From the NCBI RefSeq assembly GCF_946151075.1, contig NZ_CAMGZB010000001.1, positions 660,001 through 724,000 on the forward strand: 64,000 nucleotides of DNA, written 5' to 3'. Below, one piece after another: positions 51,581-60,615 of the stretch. Position 1 is the first letter of the stretch, and each line of letters opens with the position of its first letter. The stretch comes from Neobacillus sp. Marseille-Q6967 (GTDB taxonomy: Bacteria > Bacillota > Bacilli > Bacillales > Cytobacillaceae). A program made the translations under genes and the position numbers. The notes beneath the pieces are model-generated. The model ran no database searches. It was not told the DNA's origin and saw only the letters and a list, made by a program, of their open reading frames with translations.

Positions 51581-51618
51581 AAAAAGGCAACGCCCAAAAG
51601 GGTTTGTTGCCTTTTTTT
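51581..51618. terminator. Bidirectional terminator
   Basis: AAAAAGGCAAC pairs with GTTGCCTTTTT, inner CCC/GGG. It is almost the same sequence as the hairpins near 48835 and 56120, so it may be a recurrent terminator type in this genome. Confidence 0.85.
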
Positions 51619-51665
51619 AAATGAGTTACGTATTCTGCTACTTCTCAAATCTATAGTTACTAAAT

Positions 51666-52058
51666 TCACTCACTTTTTCCTCGTTCTACAAGCTGTAACA
51701 ATTCCCGATTGGGTCCATAAAAGAAGATTGTCTTTGTTTCATCATTAGCGGTGTCATATGTTTCTGAATTAAAGGATATCCCTTTTTCTTTGTAGAATTG
51801 AATAGCATTTTCTATATTTTCAACAGTAAAAGCAAGGTGATTAACAATCCCCCTATCGGAATATTCCTCTTGCAAAACAAGATCTCGAATTAATTCAATT
51901 TCAAATCCAGGTTGTTGATCATGTTTTAAAAAGGCCAAATCTCTATATTTGCTCTGCCTGCGTGTTCGAAGGGTAAAACCAAACATGCTCGTGTAGTAAG
52001 AAATAGCTTTTTCCATGTCTGTCACAATCAGTGCTACATGTTCTACCTTTTTAATCAT
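51666..52058 (-). CDS. VOC family protein (glyoxalase/bleomycin-resistance type)
   Basis: 130 residues from ATG 52058, which has GGAGG 8 nt upstream. The frame is open further upstream, but that part would contain the binding site. MIKKVEHVALIVTDMEKAIS and YYTSMFGF form the first beta-alpha-beta module and NHLAFTVENIENAIQFYKEKG the second. Metal-binding His (H7, H71) and Glu (near the end, RELLQLVE) are compatible with a glyoxalase I-like site. The reaction is unknown. Confidence 0.83.
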   Translation of the reverse strand: MIKKVEHVALIVTDMEKAISYYTSMFGFTLRTRRQSKYRDLAFLKHDQQPGFEIELIRDLVLQEEYSDRGIVNHLAFTVENIENAIQFYKEKGISFNSETYDTANDETKTIFFYGPNRELLQLVERGKSE

Positions 52059-52110
52059 AAATAATACCTCCGTAATATACATAAGATAGATTCTGTTTTT
52101 CCTTTGGTCC

Positions 52111-52158
52111 TACAAAAAAAAACGTGTAATTCTAGCCCGATTGGTTGAATTACACGCT
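52111..52158 (-). terminator. Terminator of the MFS gene at 52176
   Basis: CGTGTAATTC (52123-52132) and GAATTACACG (52147-52156) form a perfect 10-bp stem followed on the minus strand by U9. Confidence 0.9.
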
Positions 52159-52175
52159 GGTTTTTGTTTTGTTAG

Positions 52176-53579
52176 TTACGGTGCAATATCTTCCAGCACC
52201 TTTCCACTTGTTTCAATCATACGAAATGCCATAAAGGAACCTATGACAGCTACACAAGCAAAGAGCATAAATACAGTAGTAATACCTTTGGCTCCTAAAA
52301 TAAAGCCCAGTAATGTAGGTGCTATTGCAGAAGCGAGCCGTAACCAAGCTGTAGCAAATGCAGTACCGATAACTCTCATTCGTGTTGGATAAATTTCTGG
52401 TGTATAGAGGTAGAGTAGTACCGTGATTGTTCCCATAACACCATAAGCCGCCGACCCTAAATACATAACACTATATGCTGACTCAGCACCGTTAAACCAA
52501 AGCGCCGTTAGAAGAATCCCAGCCAAGAGAAATGCTATCGTAGCCCATCTTTTACGGCCAATCCTGTCGATCAATAGAGCACAGGCAAAAACGGCAATTA
52601 ACTGTATTACGTTTGTGATGGATGCTGCACGTAAAGAGTCCTCGATTGGAAGATTATAAACTGTGTTGTATAGACTTGGCAGCCAGTTATTAAGCCCGTT
52701 AGAAACAAAATAAGCCGTAAACCATAGTGTCCAAACAATTAAAGTTCTACTACGGTAAAAAGGGGAGAACAATTCCTTCCAATTACCTTTCACAACGGCT
52801 TGAGGTGCACTCATCTTTACGGTAAGGCGCTTGTCGGTACTTGCTTCGATTTCTTCGATAATTCGCTCGGCTTCATCAAACCTTCCCTTCGAAATAAGCC
52901 ACCGAGGAGATTCACGCAGCTTGAAGAATAAAAAGAAAACAATTAATCCGCCTATACCACCAATTAGGAACATCCACTTCCAACCAAAACTAGGTACTAT
53001 TAAGGCTCCAATCTGTGCGGTCAACATTAATCCGAGAGGGAAGATCATCTCATATAGCATGAAAAAGCGTCCGCGCCCATGTGCAACTGAAAGCTCATTT
53101 ATGTATGTAGCTGCAACAGGAACTTCTCCACCTACCCCAATTCCTTGTATGAAACGAAAAAGCAGCAAAGCCTGAAAATTGCCCGCAAACACACAGGCGA
53201 TACTCATTACAGACATCAAAAGAACCGTCCATTTCGCACTAAAAGTGCGTCCATATCGTTCTGCCAACCAACCGAAAAATATCGCACCCACTGCTTGCCC
53301 AAGATATCCGGAACCAATGAGAATCCCGATTTGACCAGGGGTCAATTTCCATAGACCGATCAATACTGGCAAAACGAATGCAAGGGACAATGCATCAAAA
53401 GCATCAAAAAACGTGGCTGATCCCATAATGATACGTGGTTTGAGGTGCCATCGCGAAAATGGAACGCTTTCCATACGCGTAATTAGTTGTGAAGCACGGC
53501 TCGATAAACTAGATCCTTCATGATGATGGTTAACGTCCTCAGAGATTTCTACTATTTCCTTGTTCAATTGTGTAGTCAT
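52176..53579 (-). CDS. MFS sugar-porter/SV2-like transporter
   Basis: 467 residues with a soluble amino-terminal tail of about 50 residues (VNHHHEGSSL) and 12 helices. Sugar-porter-type motifs are FFGWLAERYGRT, RFIQGIGVGGEVPVAATYI (PES-like loop), RESPRWLISKGR after TM6, and LYTPEIYPTRMRVIG (PETKG-like region). It resembles the YceI/niacin-type proton symporters. It lies 191 bp downstream of the LacI gene and 1.3 kb downstream of a DHDPS-like gene, all on one strand, so it may import the substrate of that cassette. Confidence 0.83.
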   Translation of the reverse strand: MTTQLNKEIVEISEDVNHHHEGSSLSSRASQLITRMESVPFSRWHLKPRIIMGSATFFDAFDALSLAFVLPVLIGLWKLTPGQIGILIGSGYLGQAVGAIFFGWLAERYGRTFSAKWTVLLMSVMSIACVFAGNFQALLLFRFIQGIGVGGEVPVAATYINELSVAHGRGRFFMLYEMIFPLGLMLTAQIGALIVPSFGWKWMFLIGGIGGLIVFFLFFKLRESPRWLISKGRFDEAERIIEEIEASTDKRLTVKMSAPQAVVKGNWKELFSPFYRSRTLIVWTLWFTAYFVSNGLNNWLPSLYNTVYNLPIEDSLRAASITNVIQLIAVFACALLIDRIGRKRWATIAFLLAGILLTALWFNGAESAYSVMYLGSAAYGVMGTITVLLYLYTPEIYPTRMRVIGTAFATAWLRLASAIAPTLLGFILGAKGITTVFMLFACVAVIGSFMAFRMIETSGKVLEDIAP

Positions 53580-53770
53580 ACTACAATCCTCCTTATTAGG
53601 GGGTCATTCTACCAGAAATGAAAATTACCAAAGATAATTAACTTAATTCTATTACTTCAATAATTTTTAAAACCATCTGCAAAGACGTCAAATGCATGTA
53701 AGGGTTTCCATTAAAATATAAAACTTGCCAGACTCTATGTTCGATTCTTACTAGAGTCTGAAAGTTGAAT

Positions 53771-54778
53771 TCAACTATTCTTAGGAGCAGCAGTAGTTGA
53801 CCGATTAATATATTCCATTTTAAAGACGACATCTCTTTTTCTAATCTGCTTTCCGTTAATCATATCCGCCAGTATAGAAGTAGCTCTTCTTCCAATACCT
53901 ACTAAATCTACATGAACGGACGACAAAGAGGGGGTGATAAAGTCTGAAATAGGAACATCATCTGCACCAACTACAGATAAATCTTCAGGTACCCTTAACC
54001 TAATCATGGCTGCTGCTTTAATTACACCTATTGCTAAATAGTCTGATGAGCATACAACTCCAGTAATTTTTCTGTGATTTTTTAAAAAGGCAGCCATCAC
54101 TTTTGTTGCTTTGTACGCATCAAATTCATCGATTTCAAAAACATTTTCATGAGAATAATTTAATCCAAGTTCTAGAAGTGTACTTTTGTACCCATTTAAA
54201 CACTTTACACTATGCATAGAGCTCATTGGTCCGTTAATAAACCCAATGTTTCTATGTCCCAGTTGATATAGAGCTGTTACCGCCTGTCTTATACCATCTT
54301 CGTCATCAGGACGGACACATGGAAACGGAGATTCTTCTAAATAACTGCCGACTACAACAATAGGCAATGCAATACTTTTAAGCCAGTCTAAACTCAGTTC
54401 CTCATTTCGAGGTGAAAACAGAATAACACCATCAACAGATTGAGTTTCTAGCAATCGTTTTTGCTGTAAAGATGTAAACGACATCAGCATATTGTAATCG
54501 GTTTGATCAATGCCTTTTGCAATACCTTCCAAAATGGTTGAAAAAAACGGGTTATTAAGAATAAATGAACCCCTTGGAACCACGACAGCAATATTTCCTG
54601 TTGTTCTTTTAACTAGACCTCTTGCTCCTAAATTGGGGCGATAATCCAATTCTTCAATCACTTTACGGATTCGTTCCGCTGTTTCAGCACCTACACCAGG
54701 CTTGCCACTTAAGACACGTGACACAGAAGCAATTGAAACACCCGCCTTAAGAGCTACATCTTTTATACTTACATTCAC
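53771..54778 (-). CDS. LacI family transcriptional regulator
   Basis: 335 residues from GTG 54778, chosen because GGAGG lies 8 nt upstream; a TTG at 54799 would include that site. Helix-turn-helix VSIKDVALKAGVSIASVSRVLSG, hinge RPNLGARGLVKR, and effector domain (NIAVVVPRGSFILNNPFFSTI, LSVVGADDVPISDF). It lies between the aldolase-like gene and the transporter gene. The GTAAACGTTTAC palindromes in front of the aldolase gene are of the LacI type and are its most likely targets. Confidence 0.87.
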   Translation of the reverse strand: MNVSIKDVALKAGVSIASVSRVLSGKPGVGAETAERIRKVIEELDYRPNLGARGLVKRTTGNIAVVVPRGSFILNNPFFSTILEGIAKGIDQTDYNMLMSFTSLQQKRLLETQSVDGVILFSPRNEELSLDWLKSIALPIVVVGSYLEESPFPCVRPDDEDGIRQAVTALYQLGHRNIGFINGPMSSMHSVKCLNGYKSTLLELGLNYSHENVFEIDEFDAYKATKVMAAFLKNHRKITGVVCSSDYLAIGVIKAAAMIRLRVPEDLSVVGADDVPISDFITPSLSSVHVDLVGIGRRATSILADMINGKQIRKRDVVFKMEYINRSTTAAPKNS

Positions 54779-54849
54779 ATTACATACCTCCGGGGTCAAG
54801 CGTATACATATCTATCATTATAAACTAGACCCTCCTCAATGCTAAAGAG

Positions 54850-54876
54850 TAGTGGTTGCAATTCCTGCAACCACTA
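54850..54876 (-). terminator. Hairpin after the DHDPS-like gene
   Basis: TAGTGGTTGCA (54850-54860) and TGCAACCACTA (54866-54876) form a perfect 11-bp stem with a 5-nt loop. On the minus strand it is followed by a weak U run (CTCTTT), so it may be a partial terminator that lets some reading into the LacI gene. Confidence 0.6.
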
Positions 54877-54884
54877 CAAATTTA

Positions 54885-55832
54885 TTATGCTTTCACTTCA
54901 TCTTTTAGCAAGCCTACTTTTAGTAAGCCTTGACGAATTTCTTCTTTTTCTTTTTCTGTTAGAGGTAAAACAGGGCGTCTAGCTAAAGAGCTGCTAATTA
55001 ATCCACGTTGATACATCGCTTCCTTCATGCGTAAATGAGAAGTAGAGGAAGGCTCATCCATTTTATATACGGCATGTTTTAATTCAAAGATACGGTCATA
55101 GACAGCATTAGCGGCAACTAAATCCTGATTTTTTACAGTTTTCACTAATTCTGCAATTAAATCCGGTACAAAGCAGCCAAAACCAACAAGTGCTCCATCA
55201 ATGCCTTGAATTAATGTAGGTAGTAGATATTCGTCATGACAGGTTAAAAGTGAGCAATCTGGGGCATGCTTTTTCAACGCTCTAACATCTACTTCATATT
55301 GTGCCATATCTCTTTGACCCACTTTAAATGAAACAACATTTGGAATTTCAGCCATTTCTAATAATTGACTAGTAGTATAGGAGGTTTTTGTCCATGTTGG
55401 ATATTGATGAACAACAATAGAAATGTTAATCGCTTCTGCAACGTCTTTAAAAAACTGAACAGGTGATTCTGGCTGCATGCCGAATCGCAACCAAGAATGT
55501 GGAGGCATTAACAGGATTCCTTCTCCTCCAGCTTTTTCTACTGCTTGGGCATGTTGGATGGCTTCGATCGTTCCCTCAGCAGATACACCGGAAATGACAG
55601 GAATACGGCCTTTTAATTCATCAGCAGCAATTCTTACAGCCTCCGCCCGTTCTTCAGGAAGCAGGGTCATAATTTCTCCAGTGTGTCCGTTTACAACAAT
55701 ACCATTGACTCCTTCATGGCTAGCGACCCAGCGAACTAATGCACGAAATCCCTGTTCATCGATTGAATAATCATCCTTAAAAGGTATAAGAACTGCTGGA
55801 AATACTCCGCTCCACTTTAATTTGTTTTTCAT
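54885..55832 (-). CDS. Dihydrodipicolinate synthase/N-acetylneuraminate lyase family protein
   Basis: 315 residues from ATG 55832, preceded by GAGGAGGAATTTGTG. The TIM-barrel aldolase family is recognised by GVFPAVLIPFKDDYSIDEQGF, VNGHTGEIMTLLPEER, the catalytic Tyr in VHQYPTW (Y144) and the Schiff-base Lys in VSFKVGQRD (K170). It is likely catabolic (for example a sugar-acid aldolase or dehydratase) rather than DapA, because it sits with a LacI regulator and an MFS importer and behind LacI-type operators. The exact substrate is not known. Confidence 0.85.
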   Translation of the reverse strand: MKNKLKWSGVFPAVLIPFKDDYSIDEQGFRALVRWVASHEGVNGIVVNGHTGEIMTLLPEERAEAVRIAADELKGRIPVISGVSAEGTIEAIQHAQAVEKAGGEGILLMPPHSWLRFGMQPESPVQFFKDVAEAINISIVVHQYPTWTKTSYTTSQLLEMAEIPNVVSFKVGQRDMAQYEVDVRALKKHAPDCSLLTCHDEYLLPTLIQGIDGALVGFGCFVPDLIAELVKTVKNQDLVAANAVYDRIFELKHAVYKMDEPSSTSHLRMKEAMYQRGLISSSLARRPVLPLTEKEKEEIRQGLLKVGLLKDEVKA

Positions 55833-55865
55833 CACAAATTCCTCCTCAGTTAATGTTATATTTAA

Positions 55866-55877
55866 GTAAACGTTTAC
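55866..55877. promoter_or_regulatory. Operator O1 (GTAAACGTTTAC)
   Basis: A perfect 12-bp palindrome between the promoter and the start codon of the DHDPS-like gene, 29 bp centre to centre from O2. Confidence 0.75.
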
Positions 55878-55884
55878 GTAATTT

Positions 55885-55913
55885 ATATTAAAACGTAAAC
55901 GTTTACTTGTCAA
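55885..55913 (-). promoter_or_regulatory. Sigma-A promoter of the DHDPS-like gene
   Basis: On the minus strand TTGACA (55908-55913), exactly 17 bp, TAATAT (55885-55890). The 17-bp spacer contains operator O2, so a bound repressor would exclude RNA polymerase. Confidence 0.75.
55895..55906. promoter_or_regulatory. Operator O2 (GTAAACGTTTAC) inside the promoter spacer
   Basis: The same perfect palindrome as O1, lying between the -35 and -10 elements. Confidence 0.78.
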
Positions 55914-56005
55914 TATATTTTGAAAATTAATTACATTTTTTAGTTTTAACCCTCTTTTTTTATTTTTTAACAAGAAAATAATTAATAATATGTCTTTTCC
56001 CTTTA

Positions 56006-56017
56006 GTAAACGTTTAA
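56006..56017. promoter_or_regulatory. Operator O3 (GTAAACGTTTAA)
   Basis: One mismatch from the perfect palindrome, 111 bp upstream of O2 centre to centre; the distance is suited to DNA looping by a tetrameric or paired LacI-type repressor. Confidence 0.55.
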
Positions 56018-56119
56018 GTACTATGTAAACCTGTCCAATCATTTAAAATTTTTATATATCCAGAAATTCGGAACAACGTGGATAAAAATAATATAGAATT
56101 GTTTATTCGTTACAAAAAA

Positions 56120-56158
56120 AGAAAAAAGCAACGCCCTATGGGTTAGTTGCCTTCTTTT
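56120..56158 (-). terminator. Terminator of the DUF4256 gene
   Basis: AAGCAAC and GTTGC arms with an inner GCCC/GGGT pair, U-rich on the minus strand. It belongs to the same hairpin type as those at 48835 and 51581. The stretch 55914-56314 otherwise contains only operator O3. Confidence 0.6.
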
Positions 56159-56314
56159 AAAATGAGTTGCGAGATACACTCGTACATACGATATCACATA
56201 ACTTTTATAAAAAATAACAAAAGAGTTTTGATGATATAACCTTATGGCGAAATCTATCCCCATGGGGGATAAAGCCACCTACGTCCCTTCACCGGGCAGC
56301 GTTAACACCAAAAT

Positions 56315-56881
56315 TTAGACCCTTAGTGAGCCACGGAAACCCCTGGCAGCATAATAAGATTCTGCTCCATTGTGATACACAAAGACAGTGTCGTAGCGAC
56401 GATCACAAAAGATGGCCCCACCGAGTTTTCTAATATTAGCAGGTGTTTTCACCCAGCTCGATGTTTTAGTATCAAAATTTCCAAGTTTCTGCAGCTCCCG
56501 GTATTGTTCTTCAGTTAAAATCTCAATACCCATGTCAGCAGCCATATCCATAGCGCTATTTTTTGGTTTGTGTTCTTTCCTTGACTCCAGCGCTTCACAA
56601 TCGTAACAAACACTTCTGCGGCCTTTAGGACTTTCAGCTGAACAATCATAAAAAATGAATTCACCCGTTTTTGTATCATGAACAATAACATCCGGTTCAC
56701 CGCCAGTTGTTTCCATTTCATTAAGCGACCACAGTTTTTCAGTATTCGTTTCTAGCTTGGTTTGTACTTTAGCCCATTCGAATCCTTTATGGCGATTCAT
56801 GTTTTTCTCGAAACGGGCTTTCAATATTCCGAGTATTTCTTCGCGTTGTTCAGATGACAACTTCCTTTTTTCATTTTTCAT
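56315..56881 (-). CDS. DUF4256 domain-containing protein
   Basis: 188 residues, soluble. The order of conserved stretches (LKARFEKNMNRHKGFEWAKVQ, EMETTGGEPDVI, FYDCSAESPKGRRSVCYDCEAL, MDMAADMGIEILTEEQYRELQKLGNFDTKTSSWVKTP, GGAIFCDRRYDTVFVYHNGAESYYAARGFRG) is typical of DUF4256. The function is unknown; the paired cysteines (YDCSAES and VCYDC) may bind metal. It has no operon partner. Confidence 0.85.
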   Translation of the reverse strand: MKNEKRKLSSEQREEILGILKARFEKNMNRHKGFEWAKVQTKLETNTEKLWSLNEMETTGGEPDVIVHDTKTGEFIFYDCSAESPKGRRSVCYDCEALESRKEHKPKNSAMDMAADMGIEILTEEQYRELQKLGNFDTKTSSWVKTPANIRKLGGAIFCDRRYDTVFVYHNGAESYYAARGFRGSLRV

Positions 56882-57043
56882 ACTAAAACCTCTTCGTTAA
56901 TATATTTAGAACTACTCTTTTTACTATATCAGCAATACTCAAGCCCATTAATCAATCATAGAATGCTCTTTTCTGATTCCTCTGACTTAAAACACATGAA
57001 ACTATATGGTTAATTATCGCCTGTAATCCTTGATTTTTACTAC

Positions 57044-58414
57044 TTATTTTCGCTTCAGCAGAGCAACTGTTTCGACGTGAGTGGTATGAGGGAACATATC
57101 AACCGGCTGCACTTCTAGTATTTTATATCCGCCGTCTTCTAAAATTCTTAAATCACGTGCAAGCGTGGCGGGATTACAGCTGACGTACACAACTTTTTTG
57201 GGTTTCATTTCAATGATGGTTTTCAGTAATGCTTCATCGCAGCCTTTACGCGGCGGGTCCACAACCAGGACATCTGCTTTGTTTCCGGCTTTATACCATT
57301 TCGGGATTATAATCTCTGCTTCCCCTGCTTCAAATTCCGCATTGGTAATCCCATTTAACTCTGCATTCTTTTTTGCATCTTCGATGGCTTCCGGAACCAC
57401 TTCTACTCCAAAGACCTTTTTTGCCTTTTGGGCTAAAAACAAGGAAATCGTACCAATACCACAATAAGCGTCGATAACGGATTCTTCTCCGTTAAGTTCT
57501 GCATACTCTAGAGCCTTATCATAAAGTACCTTCGTTTGAACAGGATTTACCTGATAAAAAGACAATGCCGAAATTGCGAATTTAACATCGCCAATGTAAT
57601 CATAAATAACTTCATTACCCCAAAGCACGGTTGTTTTTTCACCGAGAATGACATTCGTACGCTTCGAATTAACGTTATGTACAATGGATACTACTTTTGG
57701 AAGCCTTGCAACGATTTCCTCAACCAGCTGGGACATATTTGGGATATCCGCTGTTCTTGTAATAATGACGACCATTAACTCTCCCGTTTGGTTCCCATAA
57801 CGGGCCATGATGTGTCGGAGGACACCTTTATGAGCCTCTTCATCATAGGCCGGAATTTTAAGTTCATCACAAATATCCTTTACAGTTTGAACGGCTTCAT
57901 TGATATCTGGAAGCTGAATGAGACTTTCATTTGTATCGACGATTTCATGACTTCTTGGTTTAAAAAAACCTGCAATCAGTTTCCCGTCTTTTTCCCCGAC
58001 CGGCACCTGTGCTTTATTTCGGTAGTGCCAAGGGTTGTCCATACCGAGGATTGGGTGAACCTTTACATCTTCCAGTTTCCCAATCCGGGTAAGCACCTGA
58101 CGCACCTGATTTTCCTTGTATTTTAACTGTCCCTCATAGCTGATATGCTCAAGCTGGCAGCCTCCATATTTATGTGCTTCCTCTTTTGGGATTTCCACAC
58201 GATAAGGGCTTTTTTCATAAAGCTCCACCAAACGTCCAAAACCATAGCCTTTATTCGCCTTAATGACTTTCACTTTTGCTTTTTCACCAGGCAGGCCGTT
58301 CGGAATAAATAAAGGATAGCCGTCAACCTTCGCTACTCCTGCGCCATCATGCGTTAAGTCTTCAAAAATAACCTCTATGTAATCATTCTTTTTAACAGGT
58401 ATTGTTTTTGTCAT
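57044..58414 (-). CDS. rlmD: 23S rRNA (uracil-C5)-methyltransferase, RlmCD-like
   Basis: 456 residues. An amino-terminal TRAM domain (about 6-65; [34 protein letters not shown]) is followed by the SAM-binding core: [42 protein letters not shown], and the catalytic-nucleophile motif [13 protein letters not shown]. It belongs to the TrmA/RumA family. The B. subtilis counterpart (YefA, RlmCD, about 459 aa) methylates both U747 and U1939. In B. subtilis it neighbours dgkB, which is 3 kb away here. Confidence 0.92.
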   Translation of the reverse strand: MTKTIPVKKNDYIEVIFEDLTHDGAGVAKVDGYPLFIPNGLPGEKAKVKVIKANKGYGFGRLVELYEKSPYRVEIPKEEAHKYGGCQLEHISYEGQLKYKENQVRQVLTRIGKLEDVKVHPILGMDNPWHYRNKAQVPVGEKDGKLIAGFFKPRSHEIVDTNESLIQLPDINEAVQTVKDICDELKIPAYDEEAHKGVLRHIMARYGNQTGELMVVIITRTADIPNMSQLVEEIVARLPKVVSIVHNVNSKRTNVILGEKTTVLWGNEVIYDYIGDVKFAISALSFYQVNPVQTKVLYDKALEYAELNGEESVIDAYCGIGTISLFLAQKAKKVFGVEVVPEAIEDAKKNAELNGITNAEFEAGEAEIIIPKWYKAGNKADVLVVDPPRKGCDEALLKTIIEMKPKKVVYVSCNPATLARDLRILEDGGYKILEVQPVDMFPHTTHVETVALLKRK

Positions 58415-58583
58415 CGTTTTCTTCCTTTTTCACTTTTTGACTAGAAAGATTGTATCATATAGACCAGCTGATTGCGAAATTGCCGGAAAACAGGTACTAA
58501 AAAAAATGTCAAAACAAATTTGTTTTCAAACATAACAAAAGTGTTTATGATTAAAACATACCTTTTGAAAGGAGTGGATACTG

Positions 58584-58904
58584 ATGAAGACATTACGTAC
58601 TCTCTCCTTTATATGGCTGCTTTCGTTCTTGGCATTTACAATCCTTCACGTTACCAATGCCCCCACTCATCCCCACCCTATTGACAAGGCCGTTTTCTTC
58701 CTTGATGATTGGAAGCTTGCATCTAACGGGGAGGAAGAGGAAAAGCATCTATTCTTTCCGCCAGTTTTTATTGAAGCTCTATTCCACATAGCAGCTATCG
58801 CCACCATACTCAGTTACCTTTCCAGCTGTGTCAAAAGGAGCATCATCTTCCTTACCCCAGTCTTCCATCAATCGAATTATGTGATTGTCTCTCCCAAAAT
58901 GTAA
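58584..58904 (+). CDS. Small membrane protein (106 aa), unknown function
   Basis: AAAGGAGTGGATACTG precedes the ATG. An amino-terminal hydrophobic helix (MKTLRTLSFIWLLSFLAFTI) reads as a signal or anchor. It is followed by His/Pro-rich VTNAPTHPHPIDK, an acidic stretch (NGEEEEK), and a second hydrophobic stretch (VFIEALFHIAAIATILSYL). I do not recognise the family. A 37-aa membrane protein gene starts 33 bp downstream. Confidence 0.6.
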   Translation: MKTLRTLSFIWLLSFLAFTILHVTNAPTHPHPIDKAVFFLDDWKLASNGEEEEKHLFFPPVFIEALFHIAAIATILSYLSSCVKRSIIFLTPVFHQSNYVIVSPKM

Positions 58905-58937
58905 AGTTTAAAAACTTACAAAGGGGAGGATCATATT

Positions 58938-59051
58938 ATGTGGCTTCGATTTTTAATGATTGGTGTGTTTTCACTAACTGCTGCAGGCATGCTCACTTAT
59001 CAAAGCATTGAAATTTATCATGCCTTTATTGATTACTTTAAACAAAAGTAA
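58938..59051 (+). CDS. 37-aa membrane microprotein
   Basis: AAAGGGGAGGATCATATT precedes the ATG. The product is MWLRFLMIGVFSLTAAGMLT followed by YQSIEIYHAFIDYFKQK: one hydrophobic helix and an amphipathic tail. It lies between the 106-aa gene and a strong terminator, so the two small genes probably form an operon. Unknown family. Confidence 0.6.
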   Translation: MWLRFLMIGVFSLTAAGMLTYQSIEIYHAFIDYFKQK

Positions 59052-59065
59052 TCACATATAACACG

Positions 59066-59094
59066 AAAGGCGTCCAAACCGGACGCCTTTTGTT
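59066..59094. terminator. Terminator of the small-protein genes and pncB
   Basis: AAAGGCGTCC (59066-59075) pairs with GGACGCCTTT (59081-59090), a perfect 10-bp stem with a 5-nt loop. It serves both directions. Confidence 0.88.
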
Positions 59095-59095
59095 T

Positions 59096-60559
59096 CTATT
59101 CTTTCATTGCTCGAACTTTTTCTTTTACTTCTTCAATATTCCTCATTTTGTTGTCCCAGCATTTTTGACTAAGGTCAACAGGGTATTCTTCCGGATTCAT
59201 CGTCCGCTTATATTCATCCCAAAGCGCCACAAGATTTCGCTTTACATACTCACGGGATTCTTCCAAACATGGGATCTCATATACGAGTACCCCGTTCTTA
59301 AAAATATCCTCATGCAGCTCGCGTGCAGTAAAATTCGTTACAATTTTATTCAAATACGTATGGGTCGGGTGGAACATCCGCAGCTTCTTTTCCGGCAGCT
59401 TTTCATCTGCCATCGCGATGTAATCACCCTCTGCATGATGATTCGTATTGTTAATAATCCGATAAATCTTTTTCAGCCCAGGTGTCGTTACTTTTACCGG
59501 GTTAGAGGAGATTTTGATCGTGTCCTCCATGTTTCCATGTTCATTTTCAATGGATACGATTTTGTATACAGCTCCCAAAGCCGCCTGGTCATAAGCCGTA
59601 ATTAACTTCGTACCGATTCCCCAGCTGTCAATTTTGGCTCCCTGCGCCTTCAAATGGAGAATGGTATACTCATCCAAATCACTCGAAGCGAATATTTTTG
59701 CATCCTTAAATCCTGCTTCATCCAGCTGTTTTCGGGCAGCTTTAGATAGATACGCCAAATCACCGCTGTCCAGACGGATACCGATAAAGTTAACCTTATT
59801 TCCCATTTCTTTTGCTACTTTAATAGCATTTGGCACACCTAATCGGAGTGTATCGTATGTATCCACTAAGAATACGCAATCCTTATGAGTTTCAGCATAT
59901 TTGCGAAACGCCTCATATTCATCCTTATATGCCTGCACCATGGAATGGGCATGTGTGCCGGAAACCGGAATCCCGAACATTTTACCGGCTCTTACATTAC
60001 TAGTTGCCTCAAAGCCGCCAAGATAAGCCGCTCTTGTCCCCCAAATGGCCGCGTCCATCTCCTGAGCACGACGGGAACCAAACTCCATTGCTACCTCATT
60101 TCCAACCACTTGCTTGATACGTGATGCTTTTGTCGCGATTAAAGTTTGGTAGTTAATGATATTAAGCAGCGCCGTTTCAACTAATTGCGCTTCCGCCAGC
60201 GGGGCATCAACACTAAGAATCGGCTCATTTCCAAAAACAAGCTCCCCTTCTCTCATCGAACGGATGGTGCCCGTGAACCGCAGCCCTTTTAAATAATCTA
60301 AAAAATCATCCTCGTATCCTACTTCATTTTTCAAATACTCTAAATCCTCGGCTGTAAAGCGAAAGCCTTGAATGAAATGAATCACTTTTTCCAAACCAGC
60401 GAAAACTGCATAACCGTTTCCAAATGGGAGCTTACGGAAGAACAGCTCAAAAACCGCACGTTTATTATGTATTCCATCTCTCCAATACGTCTCAACCATA
60501 TTAATTTGGTATAAATCTGTATGGAGAGTCCAACTATCATCCTGATAAATGTGTTTCAT
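59096..60559 (-). CDS. pncB: Nicotinate phosphoribosyltransferase
   Basis: 487 residues from ATG 60559, which has GGAGG 6 nt upstream; the frame is open further but lacks a site. It joins nicotinate to PRPP, giving nicotinate mononucleotide for NAD salvage. Typical stretches are LHTDLYQINMVETYWRDG, FRKLPFGNGYAVFAGLE, EFGSRRAQEMDAAIWGTRAAYLGGFEATSNVRAG, GTHAHSMVQAY, and IRLDSGDLAYLSKAARKQLDE. It follows the nicotinamidase gene (56 bp gap) in the same direction. Confidence 0.94.
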   Translation of the reverse strand: MKHIYQDDSWTLHTDLYQINMVETYWRDGIHNKRAVFELFFRKLPFGNGYAVFAGLEKVIHFIQGFRFTAEDLEYLKNEVGYEDDFLDYLKGLRFTGTIRSMREGELVFGNEPILSVDAPLAEAQLVETALLNIINYQTLIATKASRIKQVVGNEVAMEFGSRRAQEMDAAIWGTRAAYLGGFEATSNVRAGKMFGIPVSGTHAHSMVQAYKDEYEAFRKYAETHKDCVFLVDTYDTLRLGVPNAIKVAKEMGNKVNFIGIRLDSGDLAYLSKAARKQLDEAGFKDAKIFASSDLDEYTILHLKAQGAKIDSWGIGTKLITAYDQAALGAVYKIVSIENEHGNMEDTIKISSNPVKVTTPGLKKIYRIINNTNHHAEGDYIAMADEKLPEKKLRMFHPTHTYLNKIVTNFTARELHEDIFKNGVLVYEIPCLEESREYVKRNLVALWDEYKRTMNPEEYPVDLSQKCWDNKMRNIEEVKEKVRAMKE

Positions 60560-60615
60560 CTTAAACCTCCGAAACTGGTTTTTCAACATATTAACCAATT
60601 TTATCACTTTAACCC

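Noticed and set aside
56039-56278. 79-codon open frame on the minus strand upstream of the DHDPS-like gene
   Set aside because: No ribosome binding site; it runs through a terminator hairpin and has no protein-like pattern.
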